This document shows positions 24,525 through 38,000 of a stretch of DNA of 64,000 bases, one piece after another; within the stretch, counting starts at the first letter, position 1; each line of letters starts with the position of its first letter. The stretch is from the NCBI RefSeq assembly GCF_964340395.1, contig NC_135553.1:14981001-15045000 (forward strand), given 5' to 3'. A program made the translations under genes and the position numbers. Source of the stretch: Glandiceps talaboti. Taxonomy: Eukaryota; Hemichordata; Enteropneusta; Spengelidae. The notes below the pieces were generated by a model. That model was not told the origin of the DNA. It saw nothing but the letters and a program-made list of their open reading frames with translations, and ran no database searches.

Positions 24525-26790
24525 TTATTTCTCTTTGAATCTCACAACAGCAGGTCCAATAGAAAAAGGGTGCCAATGTCTTTCCCAGTAGTCATTCATT
24601 AAGTTTTAAAACTTGTAGATATTATCTTGAGATGGTGTTTTAATTGCTACCTGGGACTGTACCTTTTAACAGTTTCTATTCAAATCTTTTCACCAAAGGT
24701 GCTTGCTTCAAATGACCCAGCAATTAGAGACAATCATTAGCTAATGTGGACTAATCACCAGTTTCTCACATTTTAGGAATGAATTCAAGATGAAACTAAA
24801 GTTTTGGTGACATTAAAATTTTTCTGACTCTTTAAACTTTGTACAGCACCAGTGAATATTTCCTTGCATCATACCCATACTTTTCCTCAGTAAATAAGGG
24901 TTTTCTACTGAAGGAGCTAGAACAATAGAATTTAGTGATAAACAAAACAAAGTGTGACACACTTCATTCTAATTAAGTCATTATTTCACCTCTTGTAGAA
25001 AACTGTTTCAAGTAAGTTCAAGTAGCTCTAAAGTGAACAGTTTATGTACAGATTTTCAGAAATAAAGAAATTCATAAATTCAATAGAAATTACTGCTATA
25101 TCAATCAAGACTTCTTTTCATAGTTTTGGCAATTATGTACCTGTTTTAATATTTCTAATCTATTGAGTTCATTCTGTTGGTCTGGAGTATTTCCAGCTAT
25201 GCACCTTGGTTTACATTTATTTACATTCCCCAGATTTGTTTAAACCTACCATATACTGGTACTATCTTTCTATATAATCTTTACATTATAGCATTATTTA
25301 TTTTCCAATAGACAACATTTCATTGTTGTGGTCCAATGTTCAAAAGCCTCCTCCCATACCAATTACACTGTTGAATTTATTTGTCTTTACTCATTACCTG
25401 AAAGTAAACAGATTTTGTGTACAGTGATTAAATGTAAATAAAGTATTTTAGGTCTTCAGAATGTGAGATTGAACTTGAATGATTGGGATGGGTCAAGTCT
25501 ATGTGTGGACAATAAACTAGTTTAGTGGAGGTCTACCAAATCAATTATAGACTTAAATTACAAGCTATTGTGTCACACATTAAAACGTCTTATGTCTGAC
25601 CATTTCCTTCTATCGTTATGATGACATAATCTCTGCCAGACTCGTGACAATTGTCCCTAAGCTTTGTATGTTGAGCGGCACAGCCACGAGAAGAGAGGGA
25701 CTTGAGTCCCTCTCTTCCCGTGGCTAAGCTACTCGGCATATAAAAAGATTAGGAAGTTAGTCACAAGTCTGGCAGCAAAACTAGATGACATACTACAATC
25801 ACACTGTTCACTCTGTTATTCTAGATTAAAATGTTTTACAGGAGAAGTGAGAAACTGCTGATTGAAAAGCTATGTATATCTAACTTTACATGTAAAAAGT
25901 TAACTACAGAAAACACACCAGTTTACTTTTTCTTAACAGTTTTAATCTTACAAAGTATTGTTCTGTCTTAGAGAGTTCCAAATCATGTATATTCTTTGAT
26001 TTAGGAAAACACTATTTAGGCAAAAAAAAAAATTATTTCTGGTAAGCATGTGCATCACTTGAATACCCTTGCATTGTTTTTTTTTTCTCTTGTTTGTCCT
26101 GCCGATGCAGTCTGCAGATCTGGGGAGGAACACAAAAATAACCCTCCCTACACAGTACTTCAGTGAAGACAACTGCAGAGCCAATCATGAACAAGCAAAT
26201 GACATCTGCCCCACATATACTATTCTTTTAAATTACTAATTCAAAAGAACAGTAACTACCATAAATAGTAGACTGAGTGACAGGTTTGTTGAGAATAAAA
26301 AAAAAAAAACTGTGTTATCGCACCACTTTAATAGACAAACTGTCCTGACCAGAATCAATTCCTTAGTGTGATATGAACTTATGTCTAAGAGTTTACAATT
26401 GAAATATGTCAAAATTAGTAAAGGTTAGATATTTACAGTTGGACCTCTTTCATGTGTAAACAGCTAAGATGTTTAGAGGACCATATTATGAATCATATCC
26501 TCAAAAAAAGAAGCATAATTTATGTATGAAATAATTTGTTGACAAAAAAATTCTTCTTCAGGACAAATGTAATTTCAGTGGTCGAATATTTGAAATTTGG
26601 GTTGCTCACATGTTTGTTTAGTTCGGCTCCAAGATACTTTTTTATTTTTCTTTCCTGAAAGAAGGTGTCAGTCTGAGAAGGACAGCTGACAAAAGTTAAA
26701 ATAACATCTACTTCATAGAAATTGCCTAGTTTGTACCAATACTGTGATAAAATAATACACACTCCACTCCAAGTTCACTGCATAAAACAT
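24525..26790 (-). pseudogene. Array small gene, member 5 (nonsense)
   Basis: Exons 26779-26790 and 26610-26654 are intact. The terminal exon 24525-24650 has TAA at 24606-24608 where all other units read TCA (KFSN), removing the last third including the DYWERHWHPF stretch. It is otherwise almost identical to member 4. Confidence 0.4.
25628..25784. mobile_element. Palindromic MITE, unit 5 copy
   Basis: Nearly identical to the unit 4 copy 2739 bases earlier; its right inner arm reads TTCCCGTGG, one mismatch from a perfect stem. Confidence 0.65.
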
Positions 26791-27260
26791 GAGCCTGCTC
26801 CAGGACTTCAGTGGGAGGAGACTTCTTGTAGAATTCAGTTTGAAGTGAACTAATTACAACAAAGTATTTATATGATACTATCTGTGAACCATTACATTCT
26901 CACTCACTCAATTTGTCTTCAACATGAACATTAGCTTGTCATTTCACATACAGGGTAAAGAACTGCTTCGTCAGTGATCACAATGAATAAGAAGTATGAT
27001 TCCTTAGAACATATTGTAATCTTTACGACACATGTTGCTTGATCAGGTAGACCTAAGCTCACTATCCAAACAGTTCTAACTTAAACATTATAAAATAAAT
27101 TTGACAGTTGCACTTTCACAAATGGAAAAAAAATCTTCATATTATTTAGTATAACCACCTATTGGATTTGTGTAAAATAAATGGTAAATTTTCTGATGAG
27201 TTCAATTATATTGTTGCAAACACTTTTATTCAAAGAGGTAAGAGACTTGTATGCAAGGTT

Positions 27261-29498
27261 TTATTTCTCTTTGAGTCTCACAGCAGCAGGTCCAATAGAA
27301 AAAGGGTGCCAATGTCTTTCCCAGTAGTCATTCATTAAGTTTGAAAACTTGTAGATATTATCTTGAGATGGTGTTTTAATTGCTACCTGGGACTGTACCT
27401 TTTAACAGTTTCTATTCAAATCTTTTCACAAAAGGTGCTTGCTTCAAATGACCCAGCAATTAGAGACAATCATTAGCTAATGTGGACTAATCACCAGTTT
27501 CTCACTTTTAAGGAATGAATTCAAGATGAAACTAAAGTTTTGGTGACATTCAAATTTTTCTGACTCTTTAAACTTTGTACAGCACCAGTGAATATTTCCT
27601 TGCATCATACCCATACTTTTCCTCATTAAATAAGGGTTTTCTACTGAAGGAGCTAGAACAATAGAATTTAGTGATAAACAAAACAAAGTGTGACACACTT
27701 CAGTCTAATTAAGTCATTGTTTCACCTCTTGTAGAAAACTGTTTCAAGTAAGTTCAAGTAGCTCTAAAGTGAACAGTTTACATACAGATTTCCAGAAATA
27801 AAGAAATTCATAAATTCAATAGAAATTACTGCTATATCAATCAAGACTTCTTTTCATAGTTTTGGCAATTATGTACCTGTTTTAATATTTCTAATCTATT
27901 GAGTTCATTCTGTTGGTCTGGAGTATTTCCAGCTATGCACCTTGGTTTACATTTATTTACTTTCCCCAGATTTGTTTAAACCTACCATGTACTGGTACTA
28001 TCTTTCTATATAATCTTTACATTATAGCATTATTTATTTTCCAATAGACAACATTTCATTGTTGTGGTCCAATGTTCAAAAGCCTCCTCCCATACCAATT
28101 ACACTGTTGAATTTATTTGTCTTTACTCATTACCTGAAAAGTAAACAGATTTTGTGTACAGTGATTAAATGTAAATAAAGTATTTTAGTTCTTCAGAATG
28201 TGAGATTGAACTTGATTGATTGGGATGGGTCAAGTCAATGTGTGGACAATAAACTAGTTTAGTGGAGGTCTACCAAATCAATTAGAGACTTAAATTACAA
28301 GCTATTGTGTCACACATTAAAACGTCTGATGTCTGACCATTTTCTTCTATCATTATGATGACTTATAATCTCGCTGCCAGACTCGTGACAATCGTCCCTA
28401 AGCTTTGTACATGTATAATATTAAGCGGTGCAGCCGCAAGAAGAGAGGGACTTGAGTCCCTCTCTTCTCGCAGCTCAGCTGCTTGGCATATAAAAAGATT
28501 AGGGATGTTAGTCACAAGTCTGGCAGCGAAACTAGATGACTTACTACAATCACACTGTTCACTCTATTATTCAAGATTAAAATTGTTTACAGGAGAGTGG
28601 GAAACTGCTGATTGAAAAGCTATGTATATCTAACTTCACATGTAAAAAGTTAACTACAGAAAACACATCAGTTTACTTGTTCTTAACAGTTTTAATCTTC
28701 CAAAATATTGTTCTGTCTTAGAGAGTTCCAACCCCTACATATTCTTTGATTTAGGAAGGCACTATTGAGGCAAAAAAAAATTATTTCTGGTCAGCACGTT
28801 CATCACTTGAATACCCCCCTCGCGTTGGTCTTTTTTTTTCTCGTTTGTCCAACCGATGCAGTCTGCAGATCTGGGGAGGAACACAAAAATAACCCTCCCT
28901 ACTTCAGTGAAGACAACTACAGAGCCAATCATGAAAAAGCAAATAACATCTACCCCACATACACACTCTCTCTAAAGTACTAAATAAGAAGAACGGCAAC
29001 TGCCATAAATAGTAGACTGAGTGACAGGTTTGTTGAGAATAAAAAAAGATAAACATTAAAAAAATTGTGTTGTCGCACCACTTTAATAGACAAACTGTCC
29101 TGACCAGATTCAATTCTTTTTTTTTTAGCCTGATATTAACTTATGTCTAAGAGTTTACAATTGAAATATGTCGAAGTTAGTAAAAGTTAGATATTTGCAG
29201 TTGGACCTCTTTCATGTGTAGCATAATTTATGTATGAAATAATTTGTTGTCAAAAAATGCTTCTTCAGGACAAATGTACTTTCAGTGGTTGAATATTTGA
29301 AATTTGGGTTGCTCACATGTTTGTTTAGTTCGGCTCCAAGATACTTTTTTTATTTTTCTTTCCTGAAAGAAGGTGTCAGTCTGAGAAGGACAACTGACAA
29401 AAGTTAAAATAACATCTACTTCATAGAAATTGCCTAGTTTGTACCAATACTGTGATAAAATAATACACACTCCACTGCAAGTTCACTGCATAAAACAT
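27261..29498 (-). pseudogene. Array small gene, member 6 (frameshift in exon 2)
   Basis: The terminal exon 27261-27386 is intact. The upstream exon 29317-29362 has one extra T in a T run on the plus strand (46 bases in place of 45), which breaks the frame after ERKIKK. ATG at 29496-29498. Confidence 0.35.
28366..28534. mobile_element. Palindromic MITE, unit 6 copy
   Basis: Same ends and flanking GATGACTTA repeats, with two mismatches in the inner stem. An open plus-strand frame through it is a by-product of the palindrome. Confidence 0.65.
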
Positions 29499-29974
29499 GA
29501 GCCTGCTCCAGGACTTCAGTGGGAGGAGACTTCTTGTAGAATTCAGTTTGAAGTGAACTAATTACAGTAAAGTATTTATATGATACTGTCTGTGAACCAT
29601 TACATTCTCACTCACTCAATTTGTCTTCAACATGAACTTTAGCTTGTCATTTCACATGCCGGGTAAAGAGCTGCTTCGTCAGTGATCACAATGAATAAAA
29701 AGTGTGATTTCTTAGAACATATTGTAATCTTCACGACACATGTTGATTGATCAGGTAAACCTAAGCTCACTATCCAAACAGTTTCAACTTAAACATTATA
29801 AAATAAATTTGACAGTTGCACTTTCACAAATGGAAAAAAAAAAATCTTCATATCATTATTTGGTGAAACCACCTATTGGATTTGTGTAAAATAAATGGTA
29901 AATTTTCTGATGAGTTCAATTATATTGTTGCAAACTCTTTTATTCAAAGAGGTAAGAGAATTGTATGCAAGGTT

Positions 29975-30100
29975 TTATTTCTCTTTGAGTCTCACAGCAG
30001 CAGGTCCAATAGAAAAAGGGTGCCAATGTCTTTCCCAGTAGTCATTCATTAAGTTTGAAAACTTGTAGATATTATCTTGAGATGGTGTTTTAATTGCTAC
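29975..30100 (-). pseudogene. Array unit 7 terminal exon, orphan
   Basis: Intact 41-codon exon with DYWERHWHPF, but no matching upstream exon was found at higher coordinates. It is likely the truncated right edge of the array. Confidence 0.35.
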
Positions 30101-30959
30101 CTGGGACTGTACCTTTTAACAGTTTCTATTCAAATCTTTTCGCAAAAGGTGCTTGCTTCAAATGACCCAGCAATTAGAGACAATCATTAGCTAATGTGGA
30201 CTAATGACCAGTTTCTCACTTTTAAGGAATGGATTCACAATGAAACTAAGTTTTGGTGACATTGAAATTTTTCTGACTCTTTAAACTTTGTACAGCACCA
30301 GTGAATATTTCCTTGCATCATACATACCCATACTTCTCAGTAAATAAGAGTTTTCTGTTGAAGGAGCTAGAACAATAGAATTTAGTGATAAACAAAACAA
30401 AGTGTGACACTCTTCAGTCTAATTAAAGTCATTGTTTCACCTCTTGTAGAAAATTGTTTCAAGTAAGTTCAAGTAGCTCTAAAGTGAACAGTTTATGTAC
30501 AGATTTTCAGAAATAAAAAAATTCATGAAGTCAATACAACTGATTGGTAGAGCAATCAAGACATCTTTTCATAGTTTTGGCAATTATGTACCTGTTTTAA
30601 TATTTCTAATTTATTGAGTTCATTCTGTTGGTCTGGGGTATTCCAGCTTTGTACTTTTGTTTACATTTATTTACTTTCCAAAGATTCTTTTTAACCTACC
30701 ATGTATTGGTACTATCTTTCTATATTATCTTTACATTATAGCATTATTTATTTTCCAATAGACAACATTTCATTGTTGTGGTCAAATGTTCAAAAGCCTC
30801 CTCCCATACCAATTACACTGTTGAATTTATTTGTCTTTACTCATTACCTGAAAGTAAACAGATTTTGTTTAAAATGATTAAATGTAAATAAAGTATTTTA
30901 GTTTTTCAGTATGTGAGATAGGACTTGACTGATTGGGAGGGGTCAACTCTATCTGTGGA

Positions 30960-31048
30960 CTGTAAGATACAATGCGTTCTTCCACCCTCACCGGCCTCCA
31001 CAGGGTTGACTGAAGTGTGAGGGCGCCCCTTCATGGCATACCTTACAG
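30960..31048 (-). mobile_element. CTGTAAG-ended MITE, copy 1
   Basis: Inverted ends CTGTAAGATA / TACCTTACAG around a GC-rich core (GTGAGGGCGCCCCTTCATGG). It interrupts a sequence intact in the other array units (GTCTATGTGTGGACAATAAA), leaving imperfect ~15-17 base direct repeats on each side. Confidence 0.65.
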
Positions 31049-31718
31049 ACAAGTCCATGTAAGGACAATAAACTAGTTTAGTGGAGGCCTACCAAGTCAA
31101 TTATACACTTAACTTAACTTAGAGGTTGTTGTGAAACACATTAACATCTCTGATATCTGACTATTGCCTGACCATTCATTTTTTTCTTCTATCATTGATT
31201 GACTTACCACAATCGATACCCTTCACGCTGTCATTCAAGATTAAAATGGTTTACTGGAGAAGTGGGAAACTGTTTTTTCAAAGTTGTCTATTTACATACT
31301 TACATACATTTTTTTTTACTCAAAATGTACATCAACCTATCTAACTTATAAAAACAGACTAATGCCAGACTTGAAATCTTTAGTCTTACAAAGTATTGTT
31401 TCATGGGAAAAAGTTCAAAAGCCTGATTAATATTCTTTTGATATTGGTTTGTGATGAAGATTTTACATTAAAAGTTACATCCAAAAAAGTTTGGCAAATT
31501 TAAAACCTTAATTAGAAAAAATTGTCACATGAATATCTCTTCTATGTGTAAGCAGCATTTGTGTTTGAATAATTTAAAGTGTTGAGAGGAAGCAAATAAC
31601 ATAAAACCCTGATGATAATAAAAACATCAAAAAGGTCTCTGATAACTTAATTTCTATATTCATCTTCAAAATGAATGTATTTACTGTTATAAATGTTGTG
31701 AAATTTTCTTCATTCAGC

Positions 31719-31751
31719 CATGGAGGTAGATTCTGAGATTCTACCTCCATG
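31719..31751. repeat. CATGGAGGTA hairpin, best copy
   Basis: Perfect 12-base arms CATGGAGGTAGA (31719-31730) and TCTACCTCCATG (31740-31751) with a 9-base loop. Related short palindromes occur at 41054-41083, 49617-49642, 59095-59123 and 61072-61118. Confidence 0.65.
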
Positions 31752-33767
31752 ATTCACAAGTGGAAAATACGAGTGACCTAAATGGTCTTGTCACTACAAG
31801 TTGAGAGACAAATAGTTGCAACCCTTAGGTGATGAGTATTTCTGGGTGATTGAACAAAAAAAATACTGGAGAATAATATAATCATACCGTTACAAGCAAA
31901 TGTTTTATTATATTTTGAGCACCACATAACTAATGGCATAGACACAAATTGTCCTGACATAGAATGACGAGGGTATAAATTCCACATTTGTTATTCAAAG
32001 GTGTTCAACTTGGCTTGTGTGATGTAGATATTTTTTTTCAATTTGACCCAGGAATTACAAACTTCACTGGCAAGTTCATATTATCATTCTTAACAGCCTA
32101 CTCATAAGGGCCGTCAAATTGAAATAGTACTTATGTTTCTCATGACCCAATCGATAATATTTCTTCAAACTAGCAAAATGATTTAAATTGATGCCCTCTA
32201 TGGCAGGATTAGAAGAAAATCACCAAGTCATTGATCGTATGATGGTGACCCCATGAGTGTGTATCTGAGCAAAAAGTACCATTTATTGCTGTGATTTTGG
32301 AACTGTAATAAAACAAATGGTACAAATGGTCATTTCTGAGGCATTCAGATTATTAAAGTGTGATTATGAAATGAAAGTATTACCAACATGTACACATGCA
32401 CTTACTTTCTTTTTTTATGTTGTTTTACGGTGTTACGATCATAGCATGAGTATAGGTGCTCAAAAGTAAAGTGACCCAAATATACTCCGGGATCCAGAAA
32501 ATATACATACACATATGAGTCCAGTATAAGACAAGATCAAGTCTAGACTGTGAGTCTATCATAACGTAAATGTTTATATCCACATCATTACCTCTGATAC
32601 TGTTGGTGTAGAAAATAGGGAACTTGCAATCCAGACTGAGCATGCTCAGATGAAAAGGACTATGGGATTATCTGTGGTTATCATAATACCTAATCTGGAG
32701 CTACTGATAAAGTTATTATTTGTGGTTACAAACAATGTATCAACATTGTTTACAATACTAATTGATAACTATTTATTGTCACTTTTCCCATGATGCAACA
32801 TTCAACATGGCGGGTTTGCAAGTTCCGTATTGAATGGTAACTCTATGAACATAACTTCCAGAGTTATTATGTAAATTTCAATTTTAGAGAAAAATCTGAT
32901 TGGACAGATGGTAACCATTACAATTTGTCAGGCATTACTTGGGATACTATAAGAAACAAGGAATAGCATGCTAAACAGTTGACATAAGATAACATCCAAC
33001 TGTTTCAAATACATGAATTTCATGTTTACCAATATTCACATCCTTCATTAACAAGAAAAATGTTTCAATATAAGGCATAATAAAAAAAATTGTGTGATTG
33101 GGATTACACTCAATTTTAGAATGGGGTAGGTAGATTTTTTATTTTACTTTATTTATTTTTTTCTATGTGAGTGTCTAGTTCAGGTTTCCATTGTTTTCCA
33201 AATGGTCTATATGTCATTTATTTCTTCCCACCAGATGTATAGCCATTACAGATTAGAGGAACAGTTTCATTATGTCTTTTGTCTGCATCTACTATTTCTC
33301 GTGAGACTTCACAATTTTTGCAATTGTATTGTTTTTTTCTCTCGAATATGTAAAAAAAAAGTTTAGGGTCAGCAGTGAAAAGCTAGGTGGGGTTGGGTTA
33401 TTGCCTTTGGAACCAAACAATTTTTTTTTTTAGGCCTAATACATGTATATCTATATAATGTTTCTGCAATGAATAATTTTAGCGAAAACTGTTGCAATAA
33501 TTGTTATCAAAACTCCTGAATTTACTATATCAAAGTCACATTATTTTGGAAAGGGATGTCAAACGTTCAAGCTTTGTTTGGGGATGGGGGAGTGGGGAGG
33601 CAAATTTTGTGACTCAATACACATGGTCAATACAACTATCCTTACCACTGTCAAGTAAAAGCTAAAACCCTACAGAAATTGTCATAGTTTACAAACATTG
33701 CTATATATATGTGTCACAGTGTATTACACCCAATCCGTGAAACTGCCCAATTAATGAAATGTGCAGT
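31752..33767. other. Intergenic, nothing recognised
   Basis: AT-rich, short homopolymers, no exon or shared repeat identified on either strand. Confidence 0.4.
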
Positions 33768-34101
33768 GTAACTTTGCCCAGTTCATGAAATGGTCTACCT
33801 TATGCAATTGAGAGTACAGATTACGATCTAAAAGGGCAAAATTAAATTTTTGGGGCAAGAGTTTTGAACTGGGGTTTTGATTATCGAACTGTATTAAAAA
33901 CACAAGCTACACTGAATTATAATAAAATAAGAATTGTGAAGTGATGAGTTTTTAAGTACATGATAATAAAGTTGTTTGATTCTTATTCTATTTTGTGTGT
34001 GTCCTATAAAAGATGCTCATTTCATGTACGGGGATATCTTACCATACCCACGTCATAACCTGGGCAACACGATTGACTATTTCATGAACTAGGCAAAGTT
34101 A

Positions 34102-34102
<1 letters not shown>
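33768..34102. mobile_element. ~335-base inverted-repeat element
   Basis: The ends GTAACTTTGCCCAGTTCATG... (33768-33795) and the inverse at 34075-34102 match at 26 of 28 bases. A related motif (ACTGCCCAATTAATGAAAT) lies just outside the left end. No ORF, so a non-autonomous DNA transposon is likely. Confidence 0.6.

Positions 34103-34103
<1 letters not shown>

Positions 34104-34190
<87 letters not shown>
34104..34190. repeat. (AT)n microsatellite
   Basis: Uninterrupted TA run of about 87 bases starting one base after the inverted-repeat element ends. Confidence 0.97.
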
Positions 34191-34192
<2 letters not shown>

Positions 34193-34840
34193 TTATTTTT
34201 TTTACCATTACGCTGTGTATGCATGTATATAATATAATCAATTCATTTATTTTCTCTTGTTCTTTGCAATATCAAGTCCTATTACAGCAGTTATTATCAG
34301 AAATTTTGCATACAGTTGTCATATTCATAAGTATGACAATTGACATAAGTTTGTATATAGAGTACAATCTAAGCCATTATTTTTCAACGTCTAAGAAAAA
34401 CACCAACATCATCAATATAAAAACAGTATATTTATGTAAGGCTAATGTTTTTTGATAGTTTGATAATGCATTTGACCAAATCTTCAGCATATTCAGGAAA
34501 ATATATGAGAAATCTCTGACGAAGATTTTTGTAGAATATCAGTTGAAACTTAGCATACAATATCTCAATTCCAGGGAAATACTTCTAGCTAAGCTGTTGT
34601 CCTGCAGCTCAGTTGCACAACTGTATAATGTCAACTTGTAGAGATCTAGTCATTTTAAAATCTAACTTTGGAAACATTTCACTCATCTGTCACAGTACAA
34701 ATTGGAAGAGTAAAGGGGTTACAACTTCATAAAAATTTCCAATTTGATAGTGGATGAATTTCCATCTTTGCAGTAATAAGTACATGGTAAACTCCCCACA
34801 TCAAAGTCACATCAATGTCATTGTCTAAAATTCACATGTT
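34191..34840. other. Intergenic, nothing recognised
   Basis: Left edge of X2 begins near 34840, where similarity to 1030 and 55510 starts. Confidence 0.4.
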
Positions 34841-35050
34841 ATAGTTCTAGAAACAAACAGATGCACACATTTTGTGTAGTTTCTGTATGAGGTGCTAAAC
34901 TAATCTTTGAGGAAAACTAGGAATAACACAATTCAATTACAACTTACACAAGTCACATGCTGATATTTGTGTATTGTTGAGAATATAAATACTTTAAGAC
35001 AAATGAAAGGTGTTCAAAGTTTTGTGTGTTTCTTTCACACATCAATTCTC

Positions 35051-38000
35051 TCAAACTGAGTTTTTCTTCTCAATATCTAAACTCTTGTTAAGTTTGTACA
35101 CCAAGTTGTGGACCTCATGCTGATGAGGTAGAGAGTGACAGCTGACAATCTTCATCTCACTTTCATCCAACAAAATACAGATGTCAATGATTTTGACTTT
35201 GATCCATTCATCTATGCATGCAATATCAACTTCAAATGTGTCGTTTCTCTGTATCCGGGTTGATTTTACTATTATTCTAAATCCCCCTCAATTCACACAT
35301 CTTGAATAGTTTTATTTACCAATGTGTCAAATTTCTAAAAAGATTTACTCAAAGGGGCAGTCCCTCACTGTTTTAAAGCCTTCCTTTCTCATTGTTTATG
35401 AACAAATAATTCAAAGGCCATCAACACTTTCTTCAGAGTTAAACAGAAGAAATTTACATGTTGATGAACCAAGTTTTTTCAAGGAAAGCTAGGCATTAAA
35501 TCTGGCTACCAAAATCAATATAAAGGGGTAAACAGTGACTATATTTAATGAAATATATATTATTATGATTGCCATCGAGTAGTACTATGGGGTAGGAGGA
35601 GGAGGAGAGATACTTGGTATATGAATTGACAACTAATTTGCATATGATCAGTGTAACCGTTTCAAGTTCTTAATCCTGGTCTTGGTAGCGAGTTGACCGG
35701 TATTTGGCGTAGTGACTAAGGAAAGATAACCAGAGTCATAGAGTACACTTAAACACTACATTCTTTATTGCCACATGTGGTACACTAAAAGTTATGAGCC
35801 AAGGATAATGAGTAACCCAAACCCTAATTAAATTTAATATTCATGTACCTGCTCATGAATAGTAAGAATAGGCAGGGCACATGTCACAATCAGTAAATAC
35901 CACAGAATATATGTAGGTTACCTAGTAACCATAGGTACTGAAGTTTAACATCAAAATGATATCTACCTGGCTACTGCCTTTCACCAGGGTGAGAATTACA
36001 AGTTCATTTGTAATAAGATGTGAGTTGATATCGATTACAAGGGTGACAGTTTACAGTTTAACTTGACAACTTCCCACTGTCAATCAACAAGTGGTTGACA
36101 GGTTTAGAAACTCAGGATAAAGTCATGCCACCTTGATTCTAATTTGCATTATTCTGCATATAATTCAGCACAAAACAAAACCAAGGTTGATACACAGTGC
36201 AAAACCTTTGAAACTTGAAAGTAAATCCCCCTTGTAGTGAACAACTCAACACATGCTCTGTGGCACTCACACATTACCAAGGAAACCACTGTATGTTACT
36301 TAACAAAAGTAGCTACTGAAGTTTAACATCAAAGTGATATCTGCCCAGTTACCACCTTCATCGGGGTGAGAATTACAAGTTCATTTGTAATAAGATGCGA
36401 GTTGATATCGATTTATAAGGGTGACACTTTACATTTTAACTTGACAACTTCCCACTGTCATTCAACAAGTGGTTGACAGGTTTGTAAACTCACATATACT
36501 TGTGATGCTACTGGGTAATTTGCATTATTTTGTATATAATTAAGCACAAAACAAAACCAAGGTGTTGAACTGCATAACGCCTTCGAACCCAGAAGAAATT
36601 CAAGAATGCCAATGTCTGATTTTCGGAAATATTTCCAATTCTAGACTTTCAACAGAGTCCAGATGCCTGATGCCAAATATACTAGTTCACATCTCAGACC
36701 ACCAATATTGACTGGTCTAGAATTAACAAGTGTAGGACATATTGTGGTATAAAATTATAAGTTGATTACAGATGGATTTACAAGTAAAAATTCACATGTA
36801 GCAGTGAAAATATCCTATGTCAGGCTGGTGACATCTATTTACATGTTGATAAAAGACAATTATCTAGCAAGGTACCTGATATATGTCTACCTTTATCTTC
36901 AGCCATTCTCTAAATTTGATTAAGACTTGGTTTGCAAGTTAAGTTGAAGAGCTTCCCCCACTCACACATTACTAAGGAAACCACTGTATGTTAGTTGTTA
37001 CCTAACAACAGTACCTACTAAAGTTTAACTTCAAAATGTTACCACCTTTCACCAGGGTGAGAATTACAAGTTCATTTGCAATTAGATACAGATGACATTG
37101 ATTTATAAGGGTGATACTTTACAATTTAACTTTACATCTTCCCACTGTCAATCAACAAGTGGTTGGCAGGTTTGTAAACTCACATATACTTGTGATTCTA
37201 ATTTGCATTATTCTGCATATAATTAAGTACAGAACAAAAGCAAGGTGTTGAAATGTGTAATACTTTTGAAAGTAAATCTACCCTAACTGTCACAGATTTG
37301 TTTGAAAATTTACAAATATCAATGTTTGATTTTCAGATATATTTTCCAAACAGAATACACTTTTAACATAAATTTATCAATTTTCAGTGTTCAAACAATT
37401 GAATAAGAAGTTGACATTGACAGACTAGGCTAAAAATTATCAAGTGTGAGACACACTGTGGTGTGAAAACTATAAATTGATCAGTGATGTCCCATATTGT
37501 AGTGTGAAAACTATAAATTGTGAAATAATATGGTGTATAGAGATGTCCCATATTGTGGTGCGAAAACGATAAATTGTGAAATAATATGGTGTATAGAGAT
37601 GTCAAACACTTGTAGTGTGAAAACTATAAATTGTTTAGAGATGTCACACCTTGTAGTGTGAAAACTATAAATTGATTAGAGATGTCCCACATTGTGGTGT
37701 GAAAACTATAAATTAATTAGAGATGGGTTTATAAATAAAAATTCACATGTAGCAGTGAAAATATCCTATGTCAGGCTGGTGACATCTATTTACACGTTGA
37801 TGAAAGACAATTATCTAGCAAGGTATATACCTACCTTTATCTTCAGCCATTCTCTAAATTTGATAAAGACTTTGTTTGCAAGTTCAGTTGAAGGGCTTAC
37901 CCATCACAGTGTAAATTAGAAATCATTGATAGTCAGATTTTAGACTACTTAGCTTTAGATTTCATACACACTTATCAACTGTTACCTACATACAGACTTA

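Larger units (their letters stand above)
14690..31710. repeat. ~17-kb tandem array of mostly ~2.7-kb units
   Basis: Seven units, phased here on the stop codon of a conserved minus-strand exon: stops at 14866, 17238, 19082, 21785, 24525, 27261 and 29975. Units 3-6 are 2703-2740 bases. Units 1 and 2 are older and shorter because of deletions, and unit 7 is terminal and diverged. Units 4 and 5 are nearly identical at a period of 2739 bases over about 21230-26856. Each unit carries a tentative small gene, and units 3-6 carry a palindromic mobile element. Confidence 0.9.

Noticed and set aside
25300-25420. IGMGGGF frame with TGA read as Trp, suggesting a mitochondrial insert
   Set aside because: Stops appear on all frames after the strong acceptor, and no mitochondrial gene is recognisable.
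28355-28615. 86-codon plus-strand frame in array unit 6
   Set aside because: It runs through the palindromic MITE and is not kept in units 4 and 5.
36000-37150. Repeated WEVVKLNCKVSPL minus-strand frame as X-gene exon
   Set aside because: Each copy runs into TAA without a GT donor, and X1 has a different continuation.
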